Below, piece by piece: positions 24,714 to 32,353 of a DNA stretch of 32,513 bases. The translations under genes and the position numbers were made by a program. The stretch spans positions 1 to 32,513 of the forward strand of contig CALBVK010000222.1 of NCBI GenBank assembly GCA_937969345.1, in the 5' to 3' direction. The DNA is from an uncultured Acidimicrobiales bacterium. Its GTDB lineage: Bacteria > Actinomycetota > Acidimicrobiia > Acidimicrobiales > SHLQ01. The notes beneath the pieces are model-generated. The model searched no databases. It was not told the origin of the DNA and was given only the letters and a program-made list of their open reading frames with translations. Numbering within the stretch: position 1 is the first letter of the stretch; every line of letters begins with the position of its first letter.

Positions 24714-26035
24714 TCACCGGCTTGCCAGGTAAGCGGAATGGCGTCGGGGTGTCCGAATTGGAAGTGCGCGGTGAGGCCACCGCGAAGCTGCCAGTTGCCT
24801 CCGGCGCGGACCATCCCGAGGCGGGTGCTGCCGTCTTTACGCCAGTCGCCAACGACGTACTTGGGGTTGTAGGAACCCCACCAGACACGAATGTTCGGTG
24901 AGCCTTGGTTCGCTGCGGTGCGAAGCAGCCAACGGGTGCTCGGTCGAAGGAAGCGGGCTCGCTTGCGAATAACGCCAATGCCGAACCGGCCATCGCCGTT
25001 CCAATCGCCCGCGAGTGGGATGTCGGACTTGCGACCGAACCAAAAGGTGCGATCGTCGTCGCCGGGTGACGCTGTTTCGCGGAGATGCCAGCGGCGCAGG
25101 TTTGCTTCGCGCATGCCGATACCGAACACGCCATTGCCATTCCAGTCGCCAACGACGGGGATATCGCCGGGGTTACCGAAGGTGAAGTTGTAATCGGCGG
25201 GACCTGATGAGTTCTCATTGCGAAGGAGCCACTGGTTGCCGCGAACCACGCCGACGGTCCAGGTGCCGTCGCCGTTCCAGTCGCCCATGACCGGGATGTC
25301 GCCGGGTTGGCCGAAACCGAAGGTGACCGTTTCGACCTCTCCCTCATCGCCAATGGAGTAGGCGAGCGTCCACGAGCCGTTGTGGAACGTCGCTGGAAGG
25401 GCACCGCGCTGAGGAGTGGGGCGCTCGAGGCATGGCCGGTTGTGCCAACGGGTGTTGTTGTCGGTGGCGGTCGCCGTGGTGCACGTTGGGTCGAAACGCC
25501 ATGGCGGGGTGCAGGTGACGACGCGGCACACGATTGGACCGAGGCACGAAATCGACTGGTTGCACTGGCCGTATCGGAACGCCGTGCAGCACGCCTTGCG
25601 ATTTCCGCAGTTGCCATCGGCACAGGAGCAGTCGCACTGGTCGGTGAGGCGGGTGACACCACCCGGGCCGCATGGACCGGCAGGGATGGCGTTGCAGTCG
25701 AGGTAGTAGCGAGGACCGGGTGCGCCGCTCGCCGTGCAGAACGATGACCCGTCGACCTTCCACCAGCCGGCGGGCACGGTGTCGGTCGGGCAGGTGTTCT
25801 CCCCGGTCATCGTGCAGCAGAACTCGGTGTAGCCGTCACAGCAGGTCGAGCCACATTCGCAGTCCTGGTTGTTGCAACGACATATCGCCGCGTAGGCGGT
25901 GCCTGGCTTGAGGACATACGCAGTGGGGACGGTGGCTAGTGCACTGCCGGCGAGCGCGGTCTTGGTGATAAACCCACGACGCGACGTGCGGGTGGCGATT
26001 GCGGTTCCGGCTCGATCGACGAGTCGAACGGTCAT
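24689..26035 (-). CDS. Tat-exported cysteine-rich protein (methylamine dehydrogenase light-chain-like) fused to DWNGDG repeats
   Basis: The protein has 448 residues. The start at 26035 is chosen because its ATG overlaps the MauE-like stop (ATGA). A twin-arginine signal, TSRRGFI (17-23), precedes a hydrophobic ALAGSALATVPTAYVL and a cleavage region near AYAA (47-50). Residues 52-202 contain 24 cysteines, including pairs CC at 65-66, 73-74 and 149-150. They share a pattern (YTEFCC, CPTDTVPAGWWKVDG, RYYLDCN, YGQCNQSISCLGPIVCRVVTCTPPW) with actinobacterial proteins labelled methylamine dehydrogenase light chain. From about 247 to 418, four GDWNGDG-type repeats follow. No heavy chain or MauG gene is seen, so amine oxidation is doubtful. 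Tat export suggests folding or cofactor acquisition before export, although disulfides would form outside. Confidence 0.8.
   Translation of the reverse strand: MTVRLVDRAGTAIATRTSRRGFITKTALAGSALATVPTAYVLKPGTAYAAICRCNNQDCECGSTCCDGYTEFCCTMTGENTCPTDTVPAGWWKVDGSSFCTASGAPGPRYYLDCNAIPAGPCGPGGVTRLTDQCDCSCADGNCGNRKACCTAFRYGQCNQSISCLGPIVCRVVTCTPPWRFDPTCTTATATDNNTRWHNRPCLERPTPQRGALPATFHNGSWTLAYSIGDEGEVETVTFGFGQPGDIPVMGDWNGDGTWTVGVVRGNQWLLRNENSSGPADYNFTFGNPGDIPVVGDWNGNGVFGIGMREANLRRWHLRETASPGDDDRTFWFGRKSDIPLAGDWNGDGRFGIGVIRKRARFLRPSTRWLLRTAANQGSPNIRVWWGSYNPKYVVGDWRKDGSTRLGMVRAGGNWQLRGGLTAHFQFGHPDAIPLTWQAGEWTPGSLP
24782..25297 (-). repeat. Four tandem DWNGDG repeats in the Cys-rich gene
   Basis: Units centre on GDWNGDG (about residue 251), GDWNGNG (296), GDWNGDG (343) and the degenerate GDWRKDG (396), each followed by GIG or GVV and a WxLR segment. 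They are the same kind of blade as in the convergent SpoIID gene, about 2.5 kb away. Confidence 0.75.
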
Positions 26036-26610
26036 GATTGTCCTTGTGGGGAGGGAGCGGCGTTCTCGATGGAGAACGTTGGGACGATTGGGGCCGCCGT
26101 GCCCCGGGCGAGTGCGAGCGTGCGAGGGAGCGAGGTGAGCGCCGCGATGACGAGAGCGACCGCGGTTGCGATGAGAGCGGTTGCGACGAGCGCTTCGAAC
26201 CATGAACCGTCGAAGTCACCAAGACGAACCGGACTTGCGACCGCGAGTCCAGCAATCGCTGCTGCGGCGGCGTTGAAGGCCGCATGGCCTGGCGTTGGTG
26301 GGGTGTCCTCGTGTCCGAAGCACCCGCACGAACCGACCGCGTTCTTGCCGCCGAGTGCCCACAGGATGAAGATGGTGAACGAGGCGTACGCAAGTGCGAT
26401 CAGGGCCCACAGGACGGCCGCTCCGGTGGCGATCGCGGCGATACCGAGCACGATCTCTGCCGCACCCATGAACCGTGCCATCAGGAGCGGTCTGGGGATC
26501 TTCAGCTCGCGAAGAGCTGTCGCCGTCGGGGACGGGGAGCGCACCTTTGCGGCGCCAGCGAGGATCAAGACGCCGGTCACGATGTAGAGAGGCGCAGCAA
26601 GACTCGTCAC
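26032..26610 (-). CDS. MauE/DoxX-like redox-associated membrane protein
   Basis: The protein has 192 residues from the GTG at 26610. The frame stays open far upstream, but this start sits 8 nt after TACGAT and avoids overlap with the divergent flavoprotein gene. There are about four to five membrane helices (roughly residues 3-20, 47-65, 67-85, 106-125 and 135-160). SCGCFG, with its CxC pair in the loop after the third helix, is the hallmark of MauE-type proteins. These are believed to pass electrons or disulfides across the membrane to MauD-type redoxins. The stop overlaps the Cys-rich gene start (ATGA), giving tight coupling to its presumed client. Confidence 0.82.
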   Translation of the reverse strand: MTSLAAPLYIVTGVLILAGAAKVRSPSPTATALRELKIPRPLLMARFMGAAEIVLGIAAIATGAAVLWALIALAYASFTIFILWALGGKNAVGSCGCFGHEDTPPTPGHAAFNAAAAAIAGLAVASPVRLGDFDGSWFEALVATALIATAVALVIAALTSLPRTLALARGTAAPIVPTFSIENAAPSPQGQS

Positions 26611-26618
26611 GAGGTCAG

Positions 26619-26624
26619 ATCGTA
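26619..26624 (-). promoter_or_regulatory. -10 box for a leaderless transcript (MauE/Cys-rich operon)
   Basis: On the minus strand TACGAT ends 8 nt before the GTG at 26610. With TAGTCT at 26661-26666 on the other strand, the 64-bp spacer holds two divergent promoters. Confidence 0.45.
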
Positions 26625-26660
26625 GTAGGCCAAGACCCCCAATACGTGGTGGGGCAGGGG

Positions 26661-26666
26661 TAGTCT
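26661..26666 (+). promoter_or_regulatory. -10 box for a leaderless transcript (LpdA-like gene)
   Basis: TAGTCT ends 8 nt before the ATG at 26675. No Shine-Dalgarno sequence fits the correct spacing. Confidence 0.45.
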
Positions 26667-26674
26667 TTCGCGCT

Positions 26675-28039
26675 ATGGCTATGCGTTTCGTTGTTATCGG
26701 TGGTGGGCCCGCGGGCGTTGCTGCTGCCACCCATGCTGCCCGACTCGGCGCCGACGTCGTCCTCGTCGAACGTGACGTGATCGGCGGGGCCGCGCACCTG
26801 TGGGATTGCATCCCCTCCAAGGCAATGATCGCCACCGGCGGCGCGCTGTCGTTCCTTGAACGCAGCGAGGGTATGGGGCTTGAGACGGTCAACCCGCACA
26901 TCGACACGCTCAATCTTTCGGACCGTCTCGCGAGCATCACGAGCCACCTCGAGACCTCGAACAACGAGCTGCTCAAGAGCCAGAACGTGCGGATCATGTG
27001 CGGCACCGGCAAATTGGTTGGTACCCATGAGGTCGAAGTAACACTCGAAGATGGCGTCGTCGAAGTCATCGAGGCCGACGCAATCATGCTCTCCACGGGC
27101 AGTCGCCCCCGAGTTCCCGAGTGGTGTCATCCCGATGGCGAGCGGATCCTGACGACCCGCCACGCCTACCCGCCACCGGAGATTCCCGAGCACCTCACCG
27201 TTGTTGGTTCCGGTGTGACCGGTGTGGAATTCGTCCATATGTTCAGCTCGCTCGGCTCGAAGGTCACCCTGATCGTTAGTCGACAGCACGTGCTCCCGGA
27301 CAAGGACCCCGAAGTCGCATACGAGCTCGAACAGAACTTCATCGATCGCGGCGTGAAGCTGTTGAAGGGCGCTCGGTCGACCAGCATCGAGCGCGAAGGG
27401 GACACCGTTGTCGTCAAGTGCGATGACGGTCGCATTATCGAGAGCTCTCACGCGCTGTTGGCTATTGGTTCGATTCCGAACTCGGACATGTTGAACCTCG
27501 AGGCCGCAGGCGTCGAACACGAGTGGGGCTTTATCCCCATCAACGACTTCGGCCAGTCGAACGTGCCACACATCTATGCCGCTGGTGACCTCTCGGGCAA
27601 GCTGCCACTGTCGTCGGTAGCGACCATGCAGGGTCGCAAGATCGCCGAACACATGATGGGCAAGACGAACGATCAAGACCATCGCTACATCAGCTATAGC
27701 AAAGCTGCGTCGGCAATCTTCACCGAGCCAGAGATCGCCGACGTCGGTGTTTCTCAGGCCGAGGCATTCGCCCATGGGCGCAAGGTACGTGTGACAAAGG
27801 TGCCGTTCTCGGCATCGGCCAAAGCGCTGATCAACGATGACCCACGTGGGTTCGTCAAGCTGATTTCGGATCCAGCGACCGGGGTAGTGCTCGGGGGATC
27901 GATCGTTGGACGACACGCGGCGGAGCTGATCTCGATCATTGCGCTCTGCGTACAGAATCAGCTGACGGTCACGGACCTCGCCGAAACGCTCTTCGTTCAC
28001 CCAACGCTGAGCGAAACCCTCATCGAAGCCGCCGAGTAA
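26675..28039 (+). CDS. LpdA-type FAD/NAD(P) flavoprotein (NAD(P)H:quinone reductase-like)
   Basis: The protein has 454 residues in the pyridine-nucleotide disulfide reductase fold. The FAD-binding VVIGGGPAGVAAA lies at 6-18. The second nucleotide-binding site is VVGSGVTGVEFVHMFSSLG, the FAD-contacting segment is IYAAGDLSG, and the dimerisation domain ends HPTLSETLIEAAE. The redox disulfide of lipoamide dehydrogenases (CxxxxC) is broken. Here the segment is GGAAHLWDCIPSK, so Cys45 remains and position 40 is Ala. This matches Mycobacterium tuberculosis LpdA (Rv3303c), which is not a lipoamide dehydrogenase and reduces quinones with NAD(P)H. I therefore assign quinone or unidentified electron-acceptor reduction. 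No E2 or E3-complex genes are nearby. Confidence 0.85.
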   Translation: MAMRFVVIGGGPAGVAAATHAARLGADVVLVERDVIGGAAHLWDCIPSKAMIATGGALSFLERSEGMGLETVNPHIDTLNLSDRLASITSHLETSNNELLKSQNVRIMCGTGKLVGTHEVEVTLEDGVVEVIEADAIMLSTGSRPRVPEWCHPDGERILTTRHAYPPPEIPEHLTVVGSGVTGVEFVHMFSSLGSKVTLIVSRQHVLPDKDPEVAYELEQNFIDRGVKLLKGARSTSIEREGDTVVVKCDDGRIIESSHALLAIGSIPNSDMLNLEAAGVEHEWGFIPINDFGQSNVPHIYAAGDLSGKLPLSSVATMQGRKIAEHMMGKTNDQDHRYISYSKAASAIFTEPEIADVGVSQAEAFAHGRKVRVTKVPFSASAKALINDDPRGFVKLISDPATGVVLGGSIVGRHAAELISIIALCVQNQLTVTDLAETLFVHPTLSETLIEAAE

Positions 28040-28046
28040 CGACCGC

Positions 28047-28083
28047 TCGATCAACTCTGGGGTCTGACCCCGAAGTTGATCGA
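28047..28083. terminator. Strong hairpin between convergent genes, probable bidirectional terminator
   Basis: Arms 28047-28056 (TCGATCAACT) and 28074-28083 (AGTTGATCGA) pair perfectly. After one C-A mismatch and a T-G pair, GGGGT and ACCCC pair around a CTG loop. The stem totals 17 positions with one mismatch. It occupies the 50-bp gap between two convergent genes. No T-run follows on either strand, so termination would be of the actinobacterial, U-poor kind. Confidence 0.65.
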
Positions 28084-28089
28084 AGGGTG

Positions 28090-29844
28090 CTAGCTGGCTT
28101 CGATCTTGACGAGCAGGTCGCCTGCTCCGACGCTGTCGCCGACAGCCACCGAGACCTCGGCGACGGTTCCGTCGATGTCGGCTGAGATCGAATTTTCCAT
28201 CTTCATTGCCTCGAGCACGACAACATCATCGCCCGCCGATACCGTGTCGCCGACAGCTACCTTGACACCGACGATCGTTCCCTGCATCGGCGCTTCGATG
28301 ACGCCGTTGCCGCCGCCTCCGCCGCTGGAGGACGCACTAGCGGAACGCTTCTTGCGTGCTGGTGCGGCTGCTACCCCGGCCGTTTCGGGCACCCACATTT
28401 TGACGTCGTAACGACGGCCGTTGACCTCGACGGGGACGTGCTTTTCGACGAGCGGCTCGTCGTCTGACGCCGCCGACGGAGCGCCCGAGTACTTGACGCC
28501 GGTGAGGTCTAGGCCATTTTCGACCCAGTTGGTCGAATGGGTGTTGGCCTGGAACTCGGCTGCTTCGAGAATCGCGATGTCGGCGGGAATGGTGGTTGCA
28601 ACGCCTTCGATCACCAGCTCATCGAGAGCACGAAGCGCTCGGCGAATGGCGGTGTCACGATCACGACCCCAGACGCAGAGCTTGCCGACGAGGTTGTCGT
28701 AGAACTGGCTGATCTCGTCGCCCGCGTTGTAGCCGGTGTCGAAGCGAGTCCCGAACCCATCGGGAGAGTCGAGCCGAGTGATTGGGCCGGGCGACGGCAG
28801 GAACGCACCTTCGGCGGGGTCTTCGGCGTTGATGCGGATTTCGATCGCGTGACCGCGAATCTCGATGTCGTCTTGGCTGAACGAGAGTTCTTCGCCCGAG
28901 GCCACACGGATCTGCTGTTCGACGAGGTCGATGCCCGTGACCAGCTCAGAGACGGGGTGTTCGACCTGTAGCCGAGTATTCATCTCGAGGTAGAAGAACT
29001 CGCCGTCCTCGTAGAGAAACTCGACCGTGCCGGCGTTCGTGTAGTCGCAGCCGACCGCAACGTCGATCGCCGCTTGGCTCATCGCGTCGAGAATCTCCGG
29101 ATCGATCCCGGGTGCTGGGGCCTCCTCGATCAGCTTTTGGTGGCGACGCTGCGCCGAGCAGTCGCGGGTGCCAAGCGACAGGCAATTGCCATGGGTGTCG
29201 GCGATGATCTGCACCTCGACGTGGCGAGGGTTCGACAGGTACCGCTCCATGTAGATCTCGTCGCGGCCGAAGTAGGCGAGCGCCTCGCGTTGAGCGGATT
29301 CGATCGCCGCCTCAACCTCGTCTGGCCCTGCAACGACTTTCATGCCTCGACCGCCACCGCCGTACGCGGCCTTGATGGCGACCGGCCAGCCTTTGTCTTC
29401 GCCAAACGCCAGCACCTGCGCTGGATCGGTAATGAGTTCGGTCGTGCCGGGCACCCCGAACACTCCGACCTTCTCGGCGGCCTCACGCGCCGAGATCTTG
29501 TCGCCCATGACCTCGATAGCCGCCGGGGGAGGGCCAATGAACGCGACGCCCATCTCGGTGATGGCTCGGGCAAAGTCGGCGTTCTCGGAGAAGAACCCAT
29601 ATCCCGGATGGACACCGTCAGCGCCGCTCTCAGCGATGATCTCAAGCATCCGCTCGGTGTTGAGATAGCTCTCGGCTGCGGTCTGACCCCCGAGGGCGTA
29701 CGCCTGGTCGGCGAGACGGACATGGAGCGCATCGCGGTCGAGTTCTGAATAGACGGCGGTTGTCGTGATGCCGAGTTCCTTGCATGCGCGAATGACTCGA
29801 ACAGCAATTTCTCCGCGGTTGGCAACCAAGACGTTAGAAAGCAT
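28090..29844 (-). CDS. Acetyl-/propionyl-CoA carboxylase alpha chain (biotin carboxylase plus BCCP)
   Basis: The protein has 584 residues, close to the length of AccA3 of Mycobacterium tuberculosis. The biotin carboxylase domain comes first: LVANRGEIAVRVIRA at the N-terminus, HPGYGFFSEN, the ATP-grasp glycine loop AAYGGGGRGMKVV, RDCSAQRRHQKLIEEAPA, and catalytic EMNTRLQVEHPVSE. A linker rich in Ser and Gly follows (about 490-510). The biotinyl domain ends the protein, with EAMKM carrying the biotinylated Lys548. It uses ATP and bicarbonate to carboxylate biotin; a separate beta subunit, not in the window, passes the carboxyl group to acyl-CoA for fatty acid or propionate metabolism. It diverges from birA across a 72-bp spacer. 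Confidence 0.93.
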   Translation of the reverse strand: MLSNVLVANRGEIAVRVIRACKELGITTTAVYSELDRDALHVRLADQAYALGGQTAAESYLNTERMLEIIAESGADGVHPGYGFFSENADFARAITEMGVAFIGPPPAAIEVMGDKISAREAAEKVGVFGVPGTTELITDPAQVLAFGEDKGWPVAIKAAYGGGGRGMKVVAGPDEVEAAIESAQREALAYFGRDEIYMERYLSNPRHVEVQIIADTHGNCLSLGTRDCSAQRRHQKLIEEAPAPGIDPEILDAMSQAAIDVAVGCDYTNAGTVEFLYEDGEFFYLEMNTRLQVEHPVSELVTGIDLVEQQIRVASGEELSFSQDDIEIRGHAIEIRINAEDPAEGAFLPSPGPITRLDSPDGFGTRFDTGYNAGDEISQFYDNLVGKLCVWGRDRDTAIRRALRALDELVIEGVATTIPADIAILEAAEFQANTHSTNWVENGLDLTGVKYSGAPSAASDDEPLVEKHVPVEVNGRRYDVKMWVPETAGVAAAPARKKRSASASSSGGGGGNGVIEAPMQGTIVGVKVAVGDTVSAGDDVVVLEAMKMENSISADIDGTVAEVSVAVGDSVGAGDLLVKIEAS

Positions 29845-29916
29845 CCTCGCTTTTTAGTCGACCGAGGAGTTGATGAGGGAGTTGGCAGGCTGAGACATTC
29901 GAGACACACTCTGACG

Positions 29917-30696
29917 ATGGACGTAGCAGGGCTCGCCGCTGGACGGTTTTTCGACGTGGTGTGGGTTCCCGAGACGGGTTCGACGAACGACGACCTGACC
30001 CGTCAGGCCCAGAGCGACTTCGGTCAGCCAAGGGTGCGATTCACCGATCTGCAGACCGCAGGGCGCGGTCGGCGAGACCGACGCTGGGACATGGAACCCG
30101 GCGGCGGATTGCTCATCTCGTTCTATGTGCCGTGGACGTCGACCTCGACGGCACATCTGGTTCCGACCGCGCTTGGCGTTGCCGCGGTCGACGCATCGAC
30201 CGCTGTTGGTCGGAGAGTTGGACTGAAGTGGCCGAACGATCTCGTCGTGTCCTCGGGCCAGAAGCTCGGCGGCATGCTCGGCAATACCGTGCTCGACGGA
30301 TCCGAACTCGCGGGAGTTGTCGTCGGCCTCGGCTGCAATGTCAGTTGGCCGCCACTTGGCCAGGACGGACTCGACGCGGCGACGAGCCTCGATCGCCTCG
30401 GGGACGAGCCGGTCGATCGGTGGAAGCTGGCGCAGGCGTTGATCGCCCGCTTCGACAGCGAGCTCACCAGCATCGAATCCAGCGGCCCGAACGCGCTGCA
30501 CCAGCGGTACCGCGAACGGTGTCTCACCATCGGGAGTGCGGTCCGGATCGAGAACAGCGACGGGTCGTTCACCGCCGGAATCGCGACCGATATCGATCCG
30601 TCCGGAGCTTTGCTCTTGGACGTCGAAGGGGTCCAGCGACGGATCGATGTTGGCGATGTCGTACACCTGCGACCCGCCTCGCATGGAGATGGCTGA
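29917..30696 (+). CDS. birA: Biotin--[acetyl-CoA-carboxylase] ligase
   Basis: The protein has 259 residues, the short class without an N-terminal DNA-binding domain, so it should not repress biotin genes. Ligase motifs are present: ETGSTNDDL (19-27), TAGRGRRDRRW (47-57, the biotinyl-AMP loop), KWPNDLVV (104-111) with QKLGGML following, GLGCNV, and a C-terminal SH3-like domain (GSAVRIENSDGSFTAGIATDIDPSGALLLD). It activates biotin with ATP and attaches it to Lys548 of the carboxylase encoded divergently, its likely main substrate. The spacer of 72 bp could hold shared control. The sixth position of GRGRRG is Asp, a variant I have met in other actinobacterial ligases. Confidence 0.93.
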   Translation: MDVAGLAAGRFFDVVWVPETGSTNDDLTRQAQSDFGQPRVRFTDLQTAGRGRRDRRWDMEPGGGLLISFYVPWTSTSTAHLVPTALGVAAVDASTAVGRRVGLKWPNDLVVSSGQKLGGMLGNTVLDGSELAGVVVGLGCNVSWPPLGQDGLDAATSLDRLGDEPVDRWKLAQALIARFDSELTSIESSGPNALHQRYRERCLTIGSAVRIENSDGSFTAGIATDIDPSGALLLDVEGVQRRIDVGDVVHLRPASHGDG

Positions 30697-30716
30697 TTCT
30701 CGGCGCACCGGCGGAC

Positions 30717-30722
30717 TACCGT
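30717..30722 (+). promoter_or_regulatory. -10-like box before the LCP gene
   Basis: TACCGT ends 10 nt before the ATG at 30733, in a 36-bp spacer. The message would have a leader of only a few bases. The weakest member of the TANNNT set. Confidence 0.35.
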
Positions 30723-30732
30723 TGTCCGTGAA

Positions 30733-32334
30733 ATGACCGCCTCATCAACGCGCCCGTTCCCCCGCACCGGGTTTCGAGGACGTCCACGCCGAACCTGGCC
30801 TCAGCGGTTGCTGCTGCTCTCCGGCATCCTGGTCGCCGGAGCGTTCTTTCTCGCTGCGCAGTTCTTTTGGGAAGCAAGAACCGTGCTCGCTGATTTGCCC
30901 CGCATAAGCGTTGGCCCCGATGTCCTTGCCCAGAGCGGCGGTACCGGCGACCCGGTGAACATCCTGCTGGTCGGCGTCGACAGCAGCGAGGGGCTCGATC
31001 CCGACGATCCTGTTCGCTCCGGTCGTGAAACCGAGGACGAGGCTCGTGGGATCGTACGGCCTGACACCATCTTGTTGCTTCGGCTCGATCCTGCCACCGG
31101 GACAGCGTCGGCGTTGTCCTTGCCGAGAGATCTCATCGTGGAAGTTCCCGGCGGCGCCGTGACCCGAATCAATGCAACCCAGGCCGTTGGCGGCATCGGG
31201 GCCTTGATCAGCGCGATCGATCTCAATTTTTCGATCCCCGTAAACCACTTCGTCGTCGCCGACTTTGCGGGGTTTGCCGAGGTGGTCGAGATCGTGGGCG
31301 GTGTTCCCGTCTACTTCCCCTATCCCACCCGAGACGTCGGATCCGGCCTACGGATTGGCGATGCTGGCTGTTGGTCGCTCAACGGGTCGGAGTCCCTCGC
31401 CTACGTTCGGGCTCGAAACCTCGAAGAGGAGATCGATGGCGAGTGGGTTTCCCTCGAAGCAACGTCGCCCGACTTGGCACGTATCGAGCGGCAGCAGGAG
31501 TTCATGGTCCTCGCTCTGGAGCAGGTGCTCGCGGTTGGGCGGTCCGATATCAGCCGGATTAGCGACTTCATCGATGCTGGTTCGCAAGCGGTCCAGCTCG
31601 ACGAGGCGCTGACCCCAGGTGACATGTTGGACCTCGCTTCGGCATTTGCTGACTATGACACCGAGGCGCTGGAGGTCTCGACGATGCCAGTGGCCGCCGA
31701 GTTCTCCGAAGATGGCCGATACCTGGGCGAAGCACTGGTCGCCGATGAAGCCCAAGAGCTTTTGGCCCGGTTCCAAGGTCAGTCCGATGGCATCCAGCCG
31801 GAGGAAATTTCGGTCGACGTTCGATCCAGCAGCGACCGCCAAGCCGAACAACTCGTCGAGCGCGGATTCGCCGCAGCCCGTATCGACGGCGACGGTGGAT
31901 CGATCGCAACGACCGTCCGGTTCGATCCGGCCGACCGCGACTCGGCGTTGCTTCTTGCCCGGTATTTGGAAGGGGTGCCCCAGCTCGAGGTCGCGCCAGG
32001 ACGATCGCTCTCACTCGACGTCGGGAACGATTTCGCCGGAATTCGCCAGTTTCCCCGCCCTGTGTCCGATATCGCACCGGGCCTCGATCTAGCGGTTCGA
32101 CAGGCTATAACCGTTGAATCTTCAACAACTTCGGCTCCGACGACCACCTCTGAGGCGGCCCTAGCACCGCCGTCTTCTTTTGCGCCAAGTGAACAAGAGG
32201 ATTTACCCTCAACTTCTGCACTCGAAAATACCGATGTGCCAAAGGACCCAGCGACCGCCGAAAGTCCCCCTTCTACTCTTGTATTGCGAGGGAGACCGCC
32301 GGCAAACGCACTATGCGGGCCAACGGGCGGCTGA
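30733..32334 (+). CDS. LytR-CpsA-Psr (LCP) family cell-wall polymer ligase
   Basis: The protein has 533 residues. A basic cytoplasmic start and one membrane helix (about 25-45) precede the outer LCP domain. LCP residues are visible: NILLVGVDSSEG with the catalytic-site Asp, RPDTILLLRLDP, ALSLPRDLIVEVPG with the Arg that binds pyrophosphate, VNHFVVADFAGFAEVVEIVGGVPVYFPYP, and ESLAYVRARN. A second domain (about 355-430) resembles LytR_C. The last 75 residues are rich in Ser, Thr and Pro, possibly a wall-spanning tail. LCP enzymes move polymers from undecaprenyl lipids to peptidoglycan or arabinogalactan outside the membrane. The gene stands just before a UDP-glucose dehydrogenase gene, so it may attach the polysaccharide made there. 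Confidence 0.9.
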   Translation: MTASSTRPFPRTGFRGRPRRTWPQRLLLLSGILVAGAFFLAAQFFWEARTVLADLPRISVGPDVLAQSGGTGDPVNILLVGVDSSEGLDPDDPVRSGRETEDEARGIVRPDTILLLRLDPATGTASALSLPRDLIVEVPGGAVTRINATQAVGGIGALISAIDLNFSIPVNHFVVADFAGFAEVVEIVGGVPVYFPYPTRDVGSGLRIGDAGCWSLNGSESLAYVRARNLEEEIDGEWVSLEATSPDLARIERQQEFMVLALEQVLAVGRSDISRISDFIDAGSQAVQLDEALTPGDMLDLASAFADYDTEALEVSTMPVAAEFSEDGRYLGEALVADEAQELLARFQGQSDGIQPEEISVDVRSSSDRQAEQLVERGFAAARIDGDGGSIATTVRFDPADRDSALLLARYLEGVPQLEVAPGRSLSLDVGNDFAGIRQFPRPVSDIAPGLDLAVRQAITVESSTTSAPTTTSEAALAPPSSFAPSEQEDLPSTSALENTDVPKDPATAESPPSTLVLRGRPPANALCGPTGG

Positions 32335-32353
32335 GCGAAGGAATTCATATTCA

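Noticed and set aside
26036-26203. Upstream start for the Cys-rich Tat protein at 26203
   Set aside because: The extra 56 residues are Arg/His-rich shadow of the MauE-like gene and would bury the Tat signal; the ATGA at 26032-26035 gives a proper signal peptide.
26611-27096. N-terminal extension of the MauE-like protein up to 27096
   Set aside because: It would overlap the divergent flavoprotein gene by over 400 bp, the extra residues look like antisense translation, and the GTG at 26610 has a -10 box at the right spacing.
26675-28039. LpdA-like protein as a lipoamide dehydrogenase damaged by loss of a redox cysteine
   Set aside because: The missing cysteine (Ala40 with Cys45 kept) is a feature of the LpdA quinone-reductase group, so it is a family trait and not a defect.
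26615-28054. Long minus-strand frame opposite the LpdA-like gene
   Set aside because: The plus frame has complete FAD and NAD motifs; the minus translation has none and overlaps it fully.
29688-29698. GGTCTGACCCCC resembling the core of the 28047 hairpin
   Set aside because: It lies inside the carboxylase coding sequence, lacks the long flanking arms and is explained by codon content.
30052-30090. BirA active loop GRGRRD in place of GRGRRG as a sign of relaxed biotinylation
   Set aside because: Asp at this position is, from memory, common in actinobacterial ligases, and the Arg whose change causes promiscuity in the E. coli enzyme is kept.
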